Assembly: GCF_000152845.1 (NCBI RefSeq)
Contig: NZ_CH902584.1
Location: 1,392,933-1,456,932, forward strand
From: Roseovarius sp. 217
GTDB taxonomy: Bacteria; Pseudomonadota; Alphaproteobacteria; Rhodobacterales; Rhodobacteraceae
Direction: 5' to 3'
Length of the DNA: 64,000 nucleotides
A program made the position numbers and the translations under genes. This document shows positions 10,585-18,748 of this stretch, piece by piece; the stretch's first letter is position 1; every line of letters starts with the position of its first letter. The notes beneath the pieces were generated by a model. The model was not told where the DNA came from, made no database searches, and was given only the letters and a program-made list of their open reading frames with translations.

Positions 10585-10616
10585 CGTATATAGGCAGGGG
10601 AATGTGCCCCTGCAAG
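10585..10616 (-). promoter_or_regulatory. Heat-shock (RpoH, sigma-32) promoter of dnaK
   Basis: On the minus strand CTTG (10616-10613), an 18-base spacer and CCTATATACG (10594-10585) match the alphaproteobacterial RpoH consensus CTTG-N17/18-CYTATNTNNG at every fixed position. The spacer itself is a perfect 6+6 inverted repeat (CAGGGG-CACATT-CCCCTG). The expected start leaves a leader of about 100 bases before dnaK. Confidence 0.7.
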
Positions 10617-10685
10617 CGGTCGCTGTCGGGCTAATTCTCAAATTTGGTCCAAATTGGCCCTGTGTGAGGCAAAAGGAGGCATGCG

Positions 10686-11294
10686 ATGACAGAGCCCACG
10701 CTGATCCTGAGGGATTTCGCGATCTACAAGGGCTGGCTCAACCCGCAGATGCAGGCCGATCTGGTGACGGACTTGCGCGACGTGGTGGCACAGGCTCCGC
10801 TCCTGCGGCCGGTCACGCCCTCTGGCAAAGCCATGAGCGTGCGCATGACCTCTGCGGGGCGCTATGGCTGGATCAGCGACCGGGGCGGCTATCGCTATGC
10901 GCGTCAGCACCCCCAAGGCATGGGGTGGCCTGCGATCCCCGCACCGGTTCTGGAGATTTGGCAGGCATTGGTCAGCGATGTGCGAATGCCCGACTGCTGC
11001 CTGATCAATTTCTATGCGCCGGGGGCGCGGATGGGGATGCATCAGGACCGCGACGAGGCTGATTTCAACTGGCCGGTTTTGTCGGTCTCTCTGGGGGATG
11101 ATGCGCTGTTTCGCATCGGCACGCTGGCGCGCGGGGGCAAGACCGAATCGCTCTGGCTCAATTCCGGCGATGTGGTGGTGATGGGCGGTGCCGCGCGGCT
11201 GGCGTATCACGGGGTGGACCGGATCAGACCGGGCAGTTCCAGCCTTTTGCGCGGGGGCGGGCGGATCAATCTCACCTGTCGCGTGGTGGAGTGA
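10686..11294 (+). CDS. alkB: AlkB family 2-oxoglutarate/Fe(II) dioxygenase
   Basis: 202 residues. AlkB enzymes oxidatively demethylate 1-methyladenine and 3-methylcytosine in DNA and RNA. The iron ligands are visible as the HxD motif in GMHQDRDEADF and the distal His in RLAYHGVDRI, with the 2-oxoglutarate-binding Arg in RINLTCR. The nucleotide-recognition lid (SGKAMSVRMTSAGRYGWISD) is present. A strong AGGAGG at 10675-10680 precedes the ATG at 10686. It diverges from dnaK and stands alone, without ada or other adaptive-response genes. Confidence 0.9.
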   Translation: MTEPTLILRDFAIYKGWLNPQMQADLVTDLRDVVAQAPLLRPVTPSGKAMSVRMTSAGRYGWISDRGGYRYARQHPQGMGWPAIPAPVLEIWQALVSDVRMPDCCLINFYAPGARMGMHQDRDEADFNWPVLSVSLGDDALFRIGTLARGGKTESLWLNSGDVVVMGGAARLAYHGVDRIRPGSSSLLRGGGRINLTCRVVE

Positions 11295-11317
11295 TCCCGG
11301 ACCTGCGCGGCAGGCAT

Positions 11318-11356
11318 AAAAAAGGCCTTGTCCGCAGCCTATTGGCGGACAAGACC
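11318..11356 (-). terminator. Rho-independent terminator downstream of the YdcH-like gene
   Basis: The minus strand shows arms GGTCTTGTCCGC and GCGGACAAGGCC (one mismatch) around a nine-base loop, followed by TTTTTT. It sits between the convergent alkB and ydcH-like genes. Confidence 0.85.
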
Positions 11357-11378
11357 CGTGTTGCGAGGCACAAACGTG

Positions 11379-11549
11379 TCAGGCGTTGACCGACAGGCGT
11401 TCTATCTCTTCCTTGATCTTGAGTTTCTGTTTTTTCAGCTCCGCAATCTCTAGCGTGCTGCTGCCCGGCGCGCGCTGCGCCCGTTCCACTTGTTCCGAGA
11501 GCGCGTAATGTTTCTTCTTCAGTTCTTCAATATGCGAACTCAAGCTCAT
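11379..11549 (-). CDS. YdcH (DUF465) family small coiled-coil protein
   Basis: A 56-residue gene. The translation starts MSLSSHIEELKKKHYALSEQ and continues with IAELKKQKLKIKEEIERL, which is nearly all helical and highly charged, the pattern of the DUF465/YdcH family. A good ribosome site (GAGGAG) lies nine bases before the ATG at 11549. The molecular role of the family is unknown. It has its own terminator and a candidate promoter and is probably transcribed alone. Confidence 0.88.
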   Translation of the reverse strand: MSLSSHIEELKKKHYALSEQVERAQRAPGSSTLEIAELKKQKLKIKEEIERLSVNA

Positions 11550-11604
11550 GGGCAGTCTCCTCTGTGTGGTGGGTGTCTATTCGACATGGGAAGTGCATCA
11601 CATT

Positions 11605-11633
11605 TTTACAATACTGTCACGCTGCACCTGCAA
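11605..11633 (-). promoter_or_regulatory. Candidate promoter of the YdcH-like gene
   Basis: The minus strand has TTGCAG (11633-11628), 17 bases and TGTAAA (11610-11605), in a locally AT-rich gap about 55 bases before the ATG. Match quality is moderate. Confidence 0.3.
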
Positions 11634-11669
11634 ACTGCGCGGTGTATTGCCTGCGGCATTTTAGATAAA

Positions 11670-12455
11670 TTATGCGGGGAAAGGCAGCGCTGCCGCATTC
11701 CTGAGCACATCCGAGGTGGGAGCGGTGTAATCTTCGCCATCTTGCCCATGGTCGTGCCCGGCGTGAAGCAGCCAACCGTCGTGCAGCCGCAGCGCGGCGC
11801 GGCCACCCTTGCGCCCGCGGACCAGAATCAGCCGCGCGGCACGGCCCCGGCGCGGAATCAGCGGCAAGATCTCGAGGCTTCCCAGATGCGCCGCCATCGT
11901 CGCGAGAAAATCCGGCAATCGTTCGGCCCGCTGAATAAGCGTCACGGTGCCGCCCGCGCGCGTGCGCCGCGCGGCCGCGCGCACCCAATCCGTCAGCGGC
12001 AGCGCCTCGCCCATCGCCCGCTCGCGGCCCGAATCCTCGGCGGCGGTGCTGTGGTCGCGGTCAAAATAGGGTGGATTGACGATCACATGATCGAATTGCC
12101 GCGCGCGCAGTTCGGCGGGCAGATCCGCAATGTCGCCCTCCGTCACATCGAGCGCCAGACCATTGGTTGCGCTATTCCGGCGTGCCAGCACTGCATAGGC
12201 GGGCTGAATCTCCAGCCCCGCCAGCGAGACCCCCGGCACCCGCGCCGCAACACAGAGCGCCGCAATCCCCGACCCGCAGCCCAGATCCAGCAGGGTTTGA
12301 CCCGCACGCGCCGGAACGCTGGCCGCCAAGAGCACCGGATCGACGCCGGCGCGATAGCCTGTTTTAGGCTGTGCAATCCGTAAACGCCCGCCCAAAAAGG
12401 CATCGTGACTCAGCTCTTTCTCGGCAAAGGGCTCAGTCCTCAAGCGAGAAACCAT
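11670..12455 (-). CDS. tRNA1(Val) A37 N6-methyltransferase-like protein (TrmN6/YfiC family)
   Basis: 261 residues. It is a class I SAM methyltransferase with the SAM loop LLDLGCGSGIAAL, the acidic LEIQPAYAVLARRN, and the catalytic NPPY motif (VIVNPPYFDRD) used by adenine- or glutamine-N-methylases. The N-terminal HDAFLGGRLRIAQPKTGYRAGVDPVLLAA block is typical of the TrmN6/YfiC group, which methylates A37 of tRNA-Val. The ATG at 12455 overlaps the end of the DUF2007 gene by 23 bases; a TTG five codons in is an alternative. The pair is likely translationally coupled. Confidence 0.82.
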   Translation of the reverse strand: MVSRLRTEPFAEKELSHDAFLGGRLRIAQPKTGYRAGVDPVLLAASVPARAGQTLLDLGCGSGIAALCVAARVPGVSLAGLEIQPAYAVLARRNSATNGLALDVTEGDIADLPAELRARQFDHVIVNPPYFDRDHSTAAEDSGRERAMGEALPLTDWVRAAARRTRAGGTVTLIQRAERLPDFLATMAAHLGSLEILPLIPRRGRAARLILVRGRKGGRAALRLHDGWLLHAGHDHGQDGEDYTAPTSDVLRNAAALPFPA

Positions 12456-12648
12456 TGTCGATGAGCGTGGTGCGCGCCTCTTCGTAATCAGCCGTCGCAA
12501 CCATCAGACGGCGCGGGAAAATGCCGATTGATCCTTCCAGGATGCTCATGTTTACGTCCATTTCAAAGCAGTCTATACCCTCGCCTTGAAGAAGCGCCTG
12601 AGCAAAGGCGATGGACGCGATATCGTTGGTACGTAAAAGCTGTTTCAT
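12433..12648 (-). CDS. DUF2007 (putative signal-transducing) domain protein
   Basis: 71 residues (MKQLLRTNDIASIAFAQALL...), the compact DUF2007 fold with the conserved LLQGEGIDCFEMD and RRLMVATADYEEARTTL blocks. The fold resembles PII-type ferredoxin-like domains and its function is unknown. It heads a two-gene unit with the TrmN6-like gene and diverges from the polyprenyl synthase, leaving only 56 bases between the two start codons. Confidence 0.82.
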   Translation of the reverse strand: MKQLLRTNDIASIAFAQALLQGEGIDCFEMDVNMSILEGSIGIFPRRLMVATADYEEARTTLIDNGFSLED

Positions 12649-12704
12649 AGGCCATAGATAAGAGCATGACGCGCACTATGTCGAGCCGTGTTGACGGGGG
12701 AAGT

Positions 12705-13706
12705 ATGGGATTGGACGAAATCGCCACCAAGCCGCATGAACAATTGGCCGCCCATCTGGCGACCAAGATGGAGGCGGTAAATGTGTTGATCCGCGAGCGG
12801 ATGGCGTCCCGCCATGCACCGCGCATCCCGCAAGTGACCGCGCATCTGGTCGAGGCTGGCGGCAAGCGCCTGCGCCCGATGCTGGTTCTGGCGACAGCGG
12901 ATCTCTGTGGCTATGACGGTCCGTTTGATGTGCATCTGGCCGCGACGGTGGAATTCATCCACACCGCCACGCTCTTGCATGATGACGTGGTGGACGAGAG
13001 CGCGCAGCGGCGGGGTCGCCCCACCGCCAACCTGCTCTGGGACAACAAATCCAGCGTGCTGGTGGGCGATTACCTCTTTGCCCGCGCCTTTCAATTGATG
13101 GTCGAGCCGGGATCGCTTCGGGTGCTCGATATCCTGTCCAACGCCTCGGCCACGATTGCCGAGGGCGAAGTGCTGCAACTCAGCGCGGCGCAGGATCTGG
13201 CCACAACCGAAGACATCTATCTGCAAGTCGTGCGCGGCAAGACCGCAGCGCTCTTCTCTGCCGCTACCGAGGTGGGCGGCGTCATTGCAGGCGCGCCCGA
13301 GGATCACGTCAAGGCGCTCTTTGAATATGGCGATGCGCTGGGCATCGCGTTTCAGATCGTCGATGATCTGCTTGATTATCAGGGTGACGTCAAATCCACC
13401 GGCAAGAACGTCGGTGACGATTTCCGCGAACGCAAACTGACCCTGCCGGTGATCAAGGCGGTGGCGGCAGCGAGTGCCGAAGAACGCGCCTTTTGGAAAC
13501 GTACCATCGAAAAGGGCGATCAGCGCGACGGCGATCTGGAGCATGCCCTGACGCTCATGCAGGCGCATGGTGCCTTGGAGCAGACCCGCGCCGAGGCGCT
13601 GGATTGGGCCGCCCGCGCGCGCGCCGCGATTGCCGTGCTGCCGGATCATCCGGTGCAGCGTATGCTCGACAATCTCGCAGGCTATGTGGTGGCGCGGATC
13701 AGCTAA
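12705..13706 (+). CDS. ispB: All-trans polyprenyl diphosphate synthase (probably decaprenyl, ubiquinone side chain)
   Basis: 333 residues. Both Asp-rich motifs are present: the first as HDDVVDESAQRRGR and the second as QIVDDLLDYQ, with the GGKRLRPML substrate block. The enzyme chains isopentenyl units onto farnesyl diphosphate to make the quinone tail; chain length cannot be read safely, but alphaproteobacteria usually make C50. The start at 12705 (MGLDEIATKPHEQLAAHL) follows GGGGGAAG and matches family N-termini; an in-frame ATG at 12666 would add 13 residues. The 3' end overlaps convergent ispE by eight bases, placing two isoprenoid genes end to end. Confidence 0.92.
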   Translation: MGLDEIATKPHEQLAAHLATKMEAVNVLIRERMASRHAPRIPQVTAHLVEAGGKRLRPMLVLATADLCGYDGPFDVHLAATVEFIHTATLLHDDVVDESAQRRGRPTANLLWDNKSSVLVGDYLFARAFQLMVEPGSLRVLDILSNASATIAEGEVLQLSAAQDLATTEDIYLQVVRGKTAALFSAATEVGGVIAGAPEDHVKALFEYGDALGIAFQIVDDLLDYQGDVKSTGKNVGDDFRERKLTLPVIKAVAAASAEERAFWKRTIEKGDQRDGDLEHALTLMQAHGALEQTRAEALDWAARARAAIAVLPDHPVQRMLDNLAGYVVARIS

Positions 13707-14523
13707 GCCGCGTGGCCTGCACCCACCACCCTTGGTGTGCCGCGCTCAGCGCTTGCGCGGCGCGCGTGGCGGTGGCGGCATCGGGATAGAGCCCGAAACA
13801 GGTGGCCCCTGATCCCGACATCCGTGCCAAGGCACAGTGCTGCGTCGCGGAAATCGCGTGCAGCACATCGGCCACTACAGGTTCTTCGGCAAGCGCCGCG
13901 CCTTGCAGGTCATTGCGCTGCGCGCCCAGCCACGCAATCAGCGCCCTAGCATCGGGCCATGTCGGCAATACTGCGGGCATCGCCGGATTGTCCCGCCGCG
14001 CCAGCCTGCCAAAGACTGCGGGCGTCGAGACCGGCACGCCGGGATTGACCAGCACAGCCTCGAGCATCGGCAGACCCACCACCGGCGTCACATCCTCACC
14101 AATCCCGCGCATCCGCGCGGCGCGCGCCAGCAGGCAAACCGGCACATCGGCCCCAAGGGCCAAGACATCGCTCGGGAGCGCCAGTCCACTCATCTCTGAC
14201 AGCGCTCGCAGACAGGCCGCCGCATCGCTTGACCCGCCGCCAAGTCCCGCCGCCGCGGGCAGATGCTTGTCCAGCGTGATGTCGGCGGCGATCCCCATCA
14301 CCGCTGCCGCCCGCAGCACCAGATTGTCAGGGCCGAGCGGCACGCCCCCGGCCATTGGCCCGGTCACGCTCAGCCGGGATTCGGGGGCCGGTCGCAGACT
14401 CAGGCGGTCACCCACATCGGCAAAGACCACCAGCGAATCGAGCAGATGATACCCATCCGCCCGGCGCCCGGTGACATGCAGTGTCAGATTGACCTTGGCG
14501 GGGGCGAAGCCGTCAGTTGCCAT
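13699..14523 (-). CDS. ispE: 4-diphosphocytidyl-2-C-methyl-D-erythritol kinase
   Basis: 274 residues. It is a GHMP kinase: N-terminal FAPAKVNLTLHVTGRRADGY with the catalytic-fold Lys, and the ATP motif LPAAAGLGGGSSDAAACL. IspE phosphorylates CDP-methylerythritol in the MEP route to isoprenoids. The ATG at 14523 sits inside the last codons of the upstream TPR gene (stop at 14515-14513), so translation is probably coupled. A TTG three codons upstream is the alternative start. Confidence 0.95.
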   Translation of the reverse strand: MATDGFAPAKVNLTLHVTGRRADGYHLLDSLVVFADVGDRLSLRPAPESRLSVTGPMAGGVPLGPDNLVLRAAAVMGIAADITLDKHLPAAAGLGGGSSDAAACLRALSEMSGLALPSDVLALGADVPVCLLARAARMRGIGEDVTPVVGLPMLEAVLVNPGVPVSTPAVFGRLARRDNPAMPAVLPTWPDARALIAWLGAQRNDLQGAALAEEPVVADVLHAISATQHCALARMSGSGATCFGLYPDAATATRAAQALSAAHQGWWVQATRLS

Positions 14524-16225
14524 CTTTGACAAGTTTGAGAGGCTCCGCGCCCTCGTCCTTCAGCACCTGATCCAAGCCCAACTCGAGTTTGCGGCGCACG
14601 CGCTCCGGCTCCAGATCGGGCGAGGGCTCGCTCTCGTTCAGGGACAGTGCGCGTTTCCACTGGAACCGCGCCTCGACCTGACGTCCAACGGCCCAGAGCA
14701 CATCGCCCAGATGGTCATTGACCACGGGGTCGGTCGGCATCAACTCGGCGGCGCGCTCCATATGCACGATGGCCTCTTCATAACGCCCGAGGCGATAGAG
14801 CACCCATCCCAGACTGTCGACGATGTAACCGCTCTCGGGCTGTGCGGCGACTGCGCGCTCGATCATGTTCAGCGCCTCGTCCAGATTGATGTGTTTTTCA
14901 ACCATCGTGTACCCGAGATAGTTCAGCACCTGCGGATGATCCGGGTTGAGCTCCAGCGCACGACGGAAATCGGCCTCGGCCTCGGGCCAGTTGTCCAAAC
15001 GCTCGTGGCTGATGGCGCGGGCATAGTGCACGAACCACTGATCGCTGCCCCGCGCACTATAGAGGTCAAGCGCCCGGTCATAGGCGGGCACGGCGGACGC
15101 GAAATCCTCTTGGGACCGATAGAGATCACCGACCGCAACATGCACCTCCGGCAGGTCGGGATAGATTGTCGCCAGTTGCTCCAGTACCTCGATGGCGGCG
15201 TCCGGTTTGCCCGCGCGGCGCAAGACATCGCTACGCCCGAGTTCCGCCAGATGATAGGACGGGTGATCGCGCGGCACCTGCTTGAACGCCTCAATCGCCA
15301 GATCATAGCGCTCCAGACCCTCGAGCAGTTCGGCGGCCATCAGGATGGCGTCCACATGCGCCGGCTTGATCATCTCGGCCACGCGGGCATAGATCAGGAT
15401 ATACTCGTCATTGGCCTCTTGCATCAGCGCGCGCCCGAGCGAGAAGAACACCTCTGAAATCCCGTCAGACGCGCTGTTCACCAGATTGAAGGGCACGCTT
15501 TCGCCCGCTTCCAGACTGGCGCGCAGGGCACTGATCTCGTGGTCAAGGTCGCTACCGAACGTGTCGTCGATGATGCTGATCGCACGCGTCTGCTCGCCCA
15601 ATTGGCTCAGAACTTGCGCCCAACCGATGACACCGCGCCGGGTTCGCTGGATCGGAGCGTCATCCTCGCCGCTAAAGACCTTGTCTGCGCCCTCAAAATC
15701 CCCGACCGAGGCCAGCGCCAACGCTTTGTGGTAAATCGCAAAGCTGCGCAGCCCGCGTTCTTCGGCCACCGCATCGAACCTTGCCAGCGCCGAGGTCATG
15801 TCGCCCTTGCCCAGATCGGCCCAAGCCGCGATCATCCCATCCGCCAGATCACCGACACCGCGATCTTCCTCGATCCGTGTCAACAGGGCGTCCCATTGCC
15901 CGTCACGCGTTTCCTGCGCCACCAGGGCCATCTGGCTCACCTGACTGCGCAGCCCATCCGACTCGATCTTGCGCGCAATCGCGGCCGCTGGGTCCAGCCT
16001 GCCCAACGCCAGATAGGCGACAGTGGCATTTTCCATCAGCGCCGGGTTTGACGGGTCACGGGTCAAGGCCTGTGCGTAATACTGCGCAGCAGCGGCAAAA
16101 TCGCCCGTGGCGCGCGCCTGTTGCGCCGCGAGATAGGAACCCGGTGCCTCTTCGGCCACCGCAGGCAGGGGCATGACCTGCAAGAGGGCGGTGAGTGCAA
16201 GCGCCGGAAGGGTTCGATAGGTCAC
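14513..16225 (-). CDS. Exported tetratricopeptide repeat protein
   Basis: About 570 residues. A signal peptide (ALALTALLQVMPLPAVAEEA) is followed by tetratricopeptide repeats along the whole length. The clearest are AAAAQYYAQALTRDPSNPAL, then the C-terminal run from about 330 (EAFKQVPRDHPSYHLAELG, VPAYDRALDLYSARG, ADFRRALELNPDHPQVLNYL, YEEAIVHMERAAELMPTDPV). It should be a protein-protein scaffold in the periplasm. I prefer the GTG at 16225, preceded by AGGCAGGA, since an earlier start would precede the signal peptide with a long basic stretch. It overlaps ispE and lies 110 bases after ETF-QO on the same strand. Confidence 0.82.
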   Translation of the reverse strand: MTYRTLPALALTALLQVMPLPAVAEEAPGSYLAAQQARATGDFAAAAQYYAQALTRDPSNPALMENATVAYLALGRLDPAAAIARKIESDGLRSQVSQMALVAQETRDGQWDALLTRIEEDRGVGDLADGMIAAWADLGKGDMTSALARFDAVAEERGLRSFAIYHKALALASVGDFEGADKVFSGEDDAPIQRTRRGVIGWAQVLSQLGEQTRAISIIDDTFGSDLDHEISALRASLEAGESVPFNLVNSASDGISEVFFSLGRALMQEANDEYILIYARVAEMIKPAHVDAILMAAELLEGLERYDLAIEAFKQVPRDHPSYHLAELGRSDVLRRAGKPDAAIEVLEQLATIYPDLPEVHVAVGDLYRSQEDFASAVPAYDRALDLYSARGSDQWFVHYARAISHERLDNWPEAEADFRRALELNPDHPQVLNYLGYTMVEKHINLDEALNMIERAVAAQPESGYIVDSLGWVLYRLGRYEEAIVHMERAAELMPTDPVVNDHLGDVLWAVGRQVEARFQWKRALSLNESEPSPDLEPERVRRKLELGLDQVLKDEGAEPLKLVKDGN

Positions 16226-16335
16226 GCTGTCCTGCCTTTTATGGTCTGATTTCACCCAAAGGTAATATGCCCGCCCCCCCAAGGCAATGCGGCGCAGCAT
16301 TTTAGCCGCGCCGCACCCTTGATCTCAGGGGATGG

Positions 16336-17985
16336 TTACATGTTCGGATAGTTCGGCCCGTCGCCACCCTGCGGCGTCACCCAGTTGATATTCTGGCTGG
16401 GGTCTTTGATGTCGCAGGTCTTGCAATGCACGCAGTTCTGAAAGTTGATGACGAAACGCGGGTCCTTGCCGTCTTCGCGCACCACCTCATAGACGCCCGC
16501 CGGGCAATAGCGCTGCGCGGGCTCGTCATATTTCGGCAGGTTCACGCCAATCGGCACCGATGCATCCTTCAACTGCAGATGCGCAGGTTGGCTTTCCTCG
16601 TGATTGGTCATCGAGAAACTGACATTGGTCAGCCGGTCAAAACTCAGCTTGCCGTCTGGCTTGGGATAGTCGATCGGCTTGTGCTTGGCCGCCGGTTCAG
16701 TGGCGGCGGCATCGCTCTTGCCATGACGCAGGGTGCCGAGCAGGCTGAACCCGGCGGTATTGGTCCACATGTCGAACCCACCCAGACCAAGTGAGGTCAG
16801 CAGACCATATTTCGACCACAGCGGTTTGACATTGCGGACCTTCTTGAGATCCTTGCCAATCGCACCGCTGCGCACTTCGGTCTCGTAATCGTTCAACTCA
16901 TCACTCGCACGCCCTGCGGCCAGCGCCGCATGTGCCGCCTCTGCGGCTGCCTTGCCCGAGAGCATGGCGTTGTGATTGCCCTTGATGCGCGGCACATTGA
17001 CCATGCCCACTGAACAGCCCAAGAGCGCCACGCCCGGCGCCACCATCTTGGGCATCGACTGATACCCTCCCTCGGAAATGGCGCGCGCGCCGTAAGCCAC
17101 GCGCTTGCCGCCCTTCAGCAGCTCGGCCACCATCGGGTGATGCTTGAACCGCTGGAATTCCATATAGGGATAGAGATACGGGTTCTTGTAGTTCAAATGC
17201 ACCACAAAGCCCACGTAAACCTGATTGTTCTCAAGGTGATAGATGAACGATCCGCCGCCCGCGTTGCTGCCCAGCGGCCAGCCCATCGTATGCGTGACCG
17301 TGCCCTCTCGATGCTTGGCGGGATCGACCTCCCAGATCTCTTTCATGCCAAGCCCGAATTTCTGTGGCTCATGACCCTTGGACAGATCGTATTTGGCGAT
17401 CACCTCTTTGGCGAGGCTGCCGCGCACGCCCTCGGACAGGAACACGTATTTGCCATGCAGCTCCATCCCCGGCTCATAGTTCGGGCCGGGCGTGCCATCC
17501 TCGTTCTTGCCAAACTCACCGGCGACGACGCCTTTGACCTCACCAGTCTCGCCGTAAACCATCGCAGAACAGGACATGCCGGGGAAAATCTCGACGCCCA
17601 GCTCCTCGGCCTGCTCCGCCATCCAGCGACACACATTGCCCATGCTGACGATGTAATTGCCGTGGTTGTTCATCAGCGGCGGCATCGGGAGATTCGGCAC
17701 GCGGATCTTACCCGCCTCGCCCAGCATGTAAAAATTATCCTCTTTCACCGGCGTATTCAGCGGCGCGCCGCGCTCTTTCCAATCCGGGATCAGCGCAGTC
17801 AGGCCGCAAGGATCGAGCACCGCGCCCGACAGGATATGCGCGCCGACCTCGGACCCCTTCTCCAGCACCACAACTGCGCAATCGGGATCAAGTTGCTTGA
17901 GGCGGATCGCCGCCGACAGACCGGCCGGGCCTGCGCCCACGATCACCACGTCATAGTCCATCGTTTCGCGTGTTATCTCGGTCAT
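16336..17985 (-). CDS. Electron transfer flavoprotein-ubiquinone oxidoreductase
   Basis: 549 residues. It passes electrons from the ETF flavoprotein (fatty-acid and amino-acid dehydrogenases) to ubiquinone in the membrane. The FAD dinucleotide motif VVIVGAGPAGLSAAIRL is at the N-terminus, GAHILSGAVLDP follows, and the C-terminal [4Fe-4S] ferredoxin domain supplies the cluster ligands (CPAGVYEV plus CVHCKTCDIKDP). I chose the ATG at 17985, which has GAGGAC six bases upstream. The large block GVALLGCSVGMVNVPRIKGN is the membrane/quinone region. The etfAB genes are not in the window. Confidence 0.96.
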   Translation of the reverse strand: MTEITRETMDYDVVIVGAGPAGLSAAIRLKQLDPDCAVVVLEKGSEVGAHILSGAVLDPCGLTALIPDWKERGAPLNTPVKEDNFYMLGEAGKIRVPNLPMPPLMNNHGNYIVSMGNVCRWMAEQAEELGVEIFPGMSCSAMVYGETGEVKGVVAGEFGKNEDGTPGPNYEPGMELHGKYVFLSEGVRGSLAKEVIAKYDLSKGHEPQKFGLGMKEIWEVDPAKHREGTVTHTMGWPLGSNAGGGSFIYHLENNQVYVGFVVHLNYKNPYLYPYMEFQRFKHHPMVAELLKGGKRVAYGARAISEGGYQSMPKMVAPGVALLGCSVGMVNVPRIKGNHNAMLSGKAAAEAAHAALAAGRASDELNDYETEVRSGAIGKDLKKVRNVKPLWSKYGLLTSLGLGGFDMWTNTAGFSLLGTLRHGKSDAAATEPAAKHKPIDYPKPDGKLSFDRLTNVSFSMTNHEESQPAHLQLKDASVPIGVNLPKYDEPAQRYCPAGVYEVVREDGKDPRFVINFQNCVHCKTCDIKDPSQNINWVTPQGGDGPNYPNM

Positions 17986-18215
17986 CGTCCTCATCCTTTT
18001 CCGGGGCGCTGCAACCATACCCTGCCGCGCAACAAAGTTGCGAGTGTGACTAGCCTGCGCATGCGCCAAGCGTCAATTGAAACACGACGTAATACCAGAT
18101 GGAAAACGGCAATTTGTCACGCTTGTCGCGTGGAATCCGTCGCCTCGCGTGATCCGCTCTTGCAATCGGGCGCGCGCTTCGGGCAAGCTGCGTCGAAATT
18201 CGATGCGTGACCTGA

Positions 18216-18240
18216 CGGGGCCTGCTATCCAGCGGCCCCG
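18216..18240 (+). promoter_or_regulatory. Leader hairpin upstream of greA
   Basis: CGGGGCC (18216-18222) pairs perfectly with GGCCCCG (18234-18240), with GC/GC extending the stem inward. It ends 22 bases before the greA ATG. There is no U-run, so a leader structure is more likely than a terminator. Confidence 0.4.
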
Positions 18241-18262
18241 CTTCTGACAATGGACGGTTGAT

Positions 18263-18733
18263 ATGGAAAAGATCCCGATGACGGCGGGCGGCCATGCCGC
18301 GCTTGAGGTCGAGCTGAAACAGCTCAAATCGGTCGAGCGGCCCGCGATCATCCGGGCCATCGCCGAGGCGCGCGAACATGGCGACCTGAGCGAGAATGCC
18401 GAGTATCACTCGGCCAAGGAAAAGCAGTCCTTTATCGAAGGCCGGATCAAGGAACTCGAAGGTATTCTCAGCCTTGCCGAGGTCATCGACCCGGCCAAGC
18501 TGTCGGGCGCGATCAAGTTTGGTGCGACTGTTACCTTGGTGGACGAAGATACCGACGAGGAACGCACCTATCAGATCGTCGGCGAGCATGAGGCCAGCAT
18601 CGAAAAGGGTCTCCTGAACATAAAATCGCCGATTGCACGGGCGCTGATCGGCAAAGAAGAGGGCGATAGCGTCGAAGTGCGCACGCCCGGTGGTGATCGC
18701 GCCTATGAGGTGATAAAGGTCGCCTATATTTGA
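18263..18733 (+). CDS. greA: Transcription elongation factor GreA
   Basis: 156 residues, normal length. The N-terminal coiled-coil finger has the acidic tip [16 protein letters not shown] that reaches the RNA polymerase active site to stimulate cleavage of backtracked RNA. The C-terminal FKBP-like domain ends [29 protein letters not shown]. It acts in the cytoplasm to rescue arrested polymerase. The start ATG at 18263 is unambiguous. Confidence 0.97.
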   Translation: MEKIPMTAGGHAALEVELKQLKSVERPAIIRAIAEAREHGDLSENAEYHSAKEKQSFIEGRIKELEGILSLAEVIDPAKLSGAIKFGATVTLVDEDTDEERTYQIVGEHEASIEKGLLNIKSPIARALIGKEEGDSVEVRTPGGDRAYEVIKVAYI

Positions 18734-18748
18734 TCAGGCAGCCAGCAC

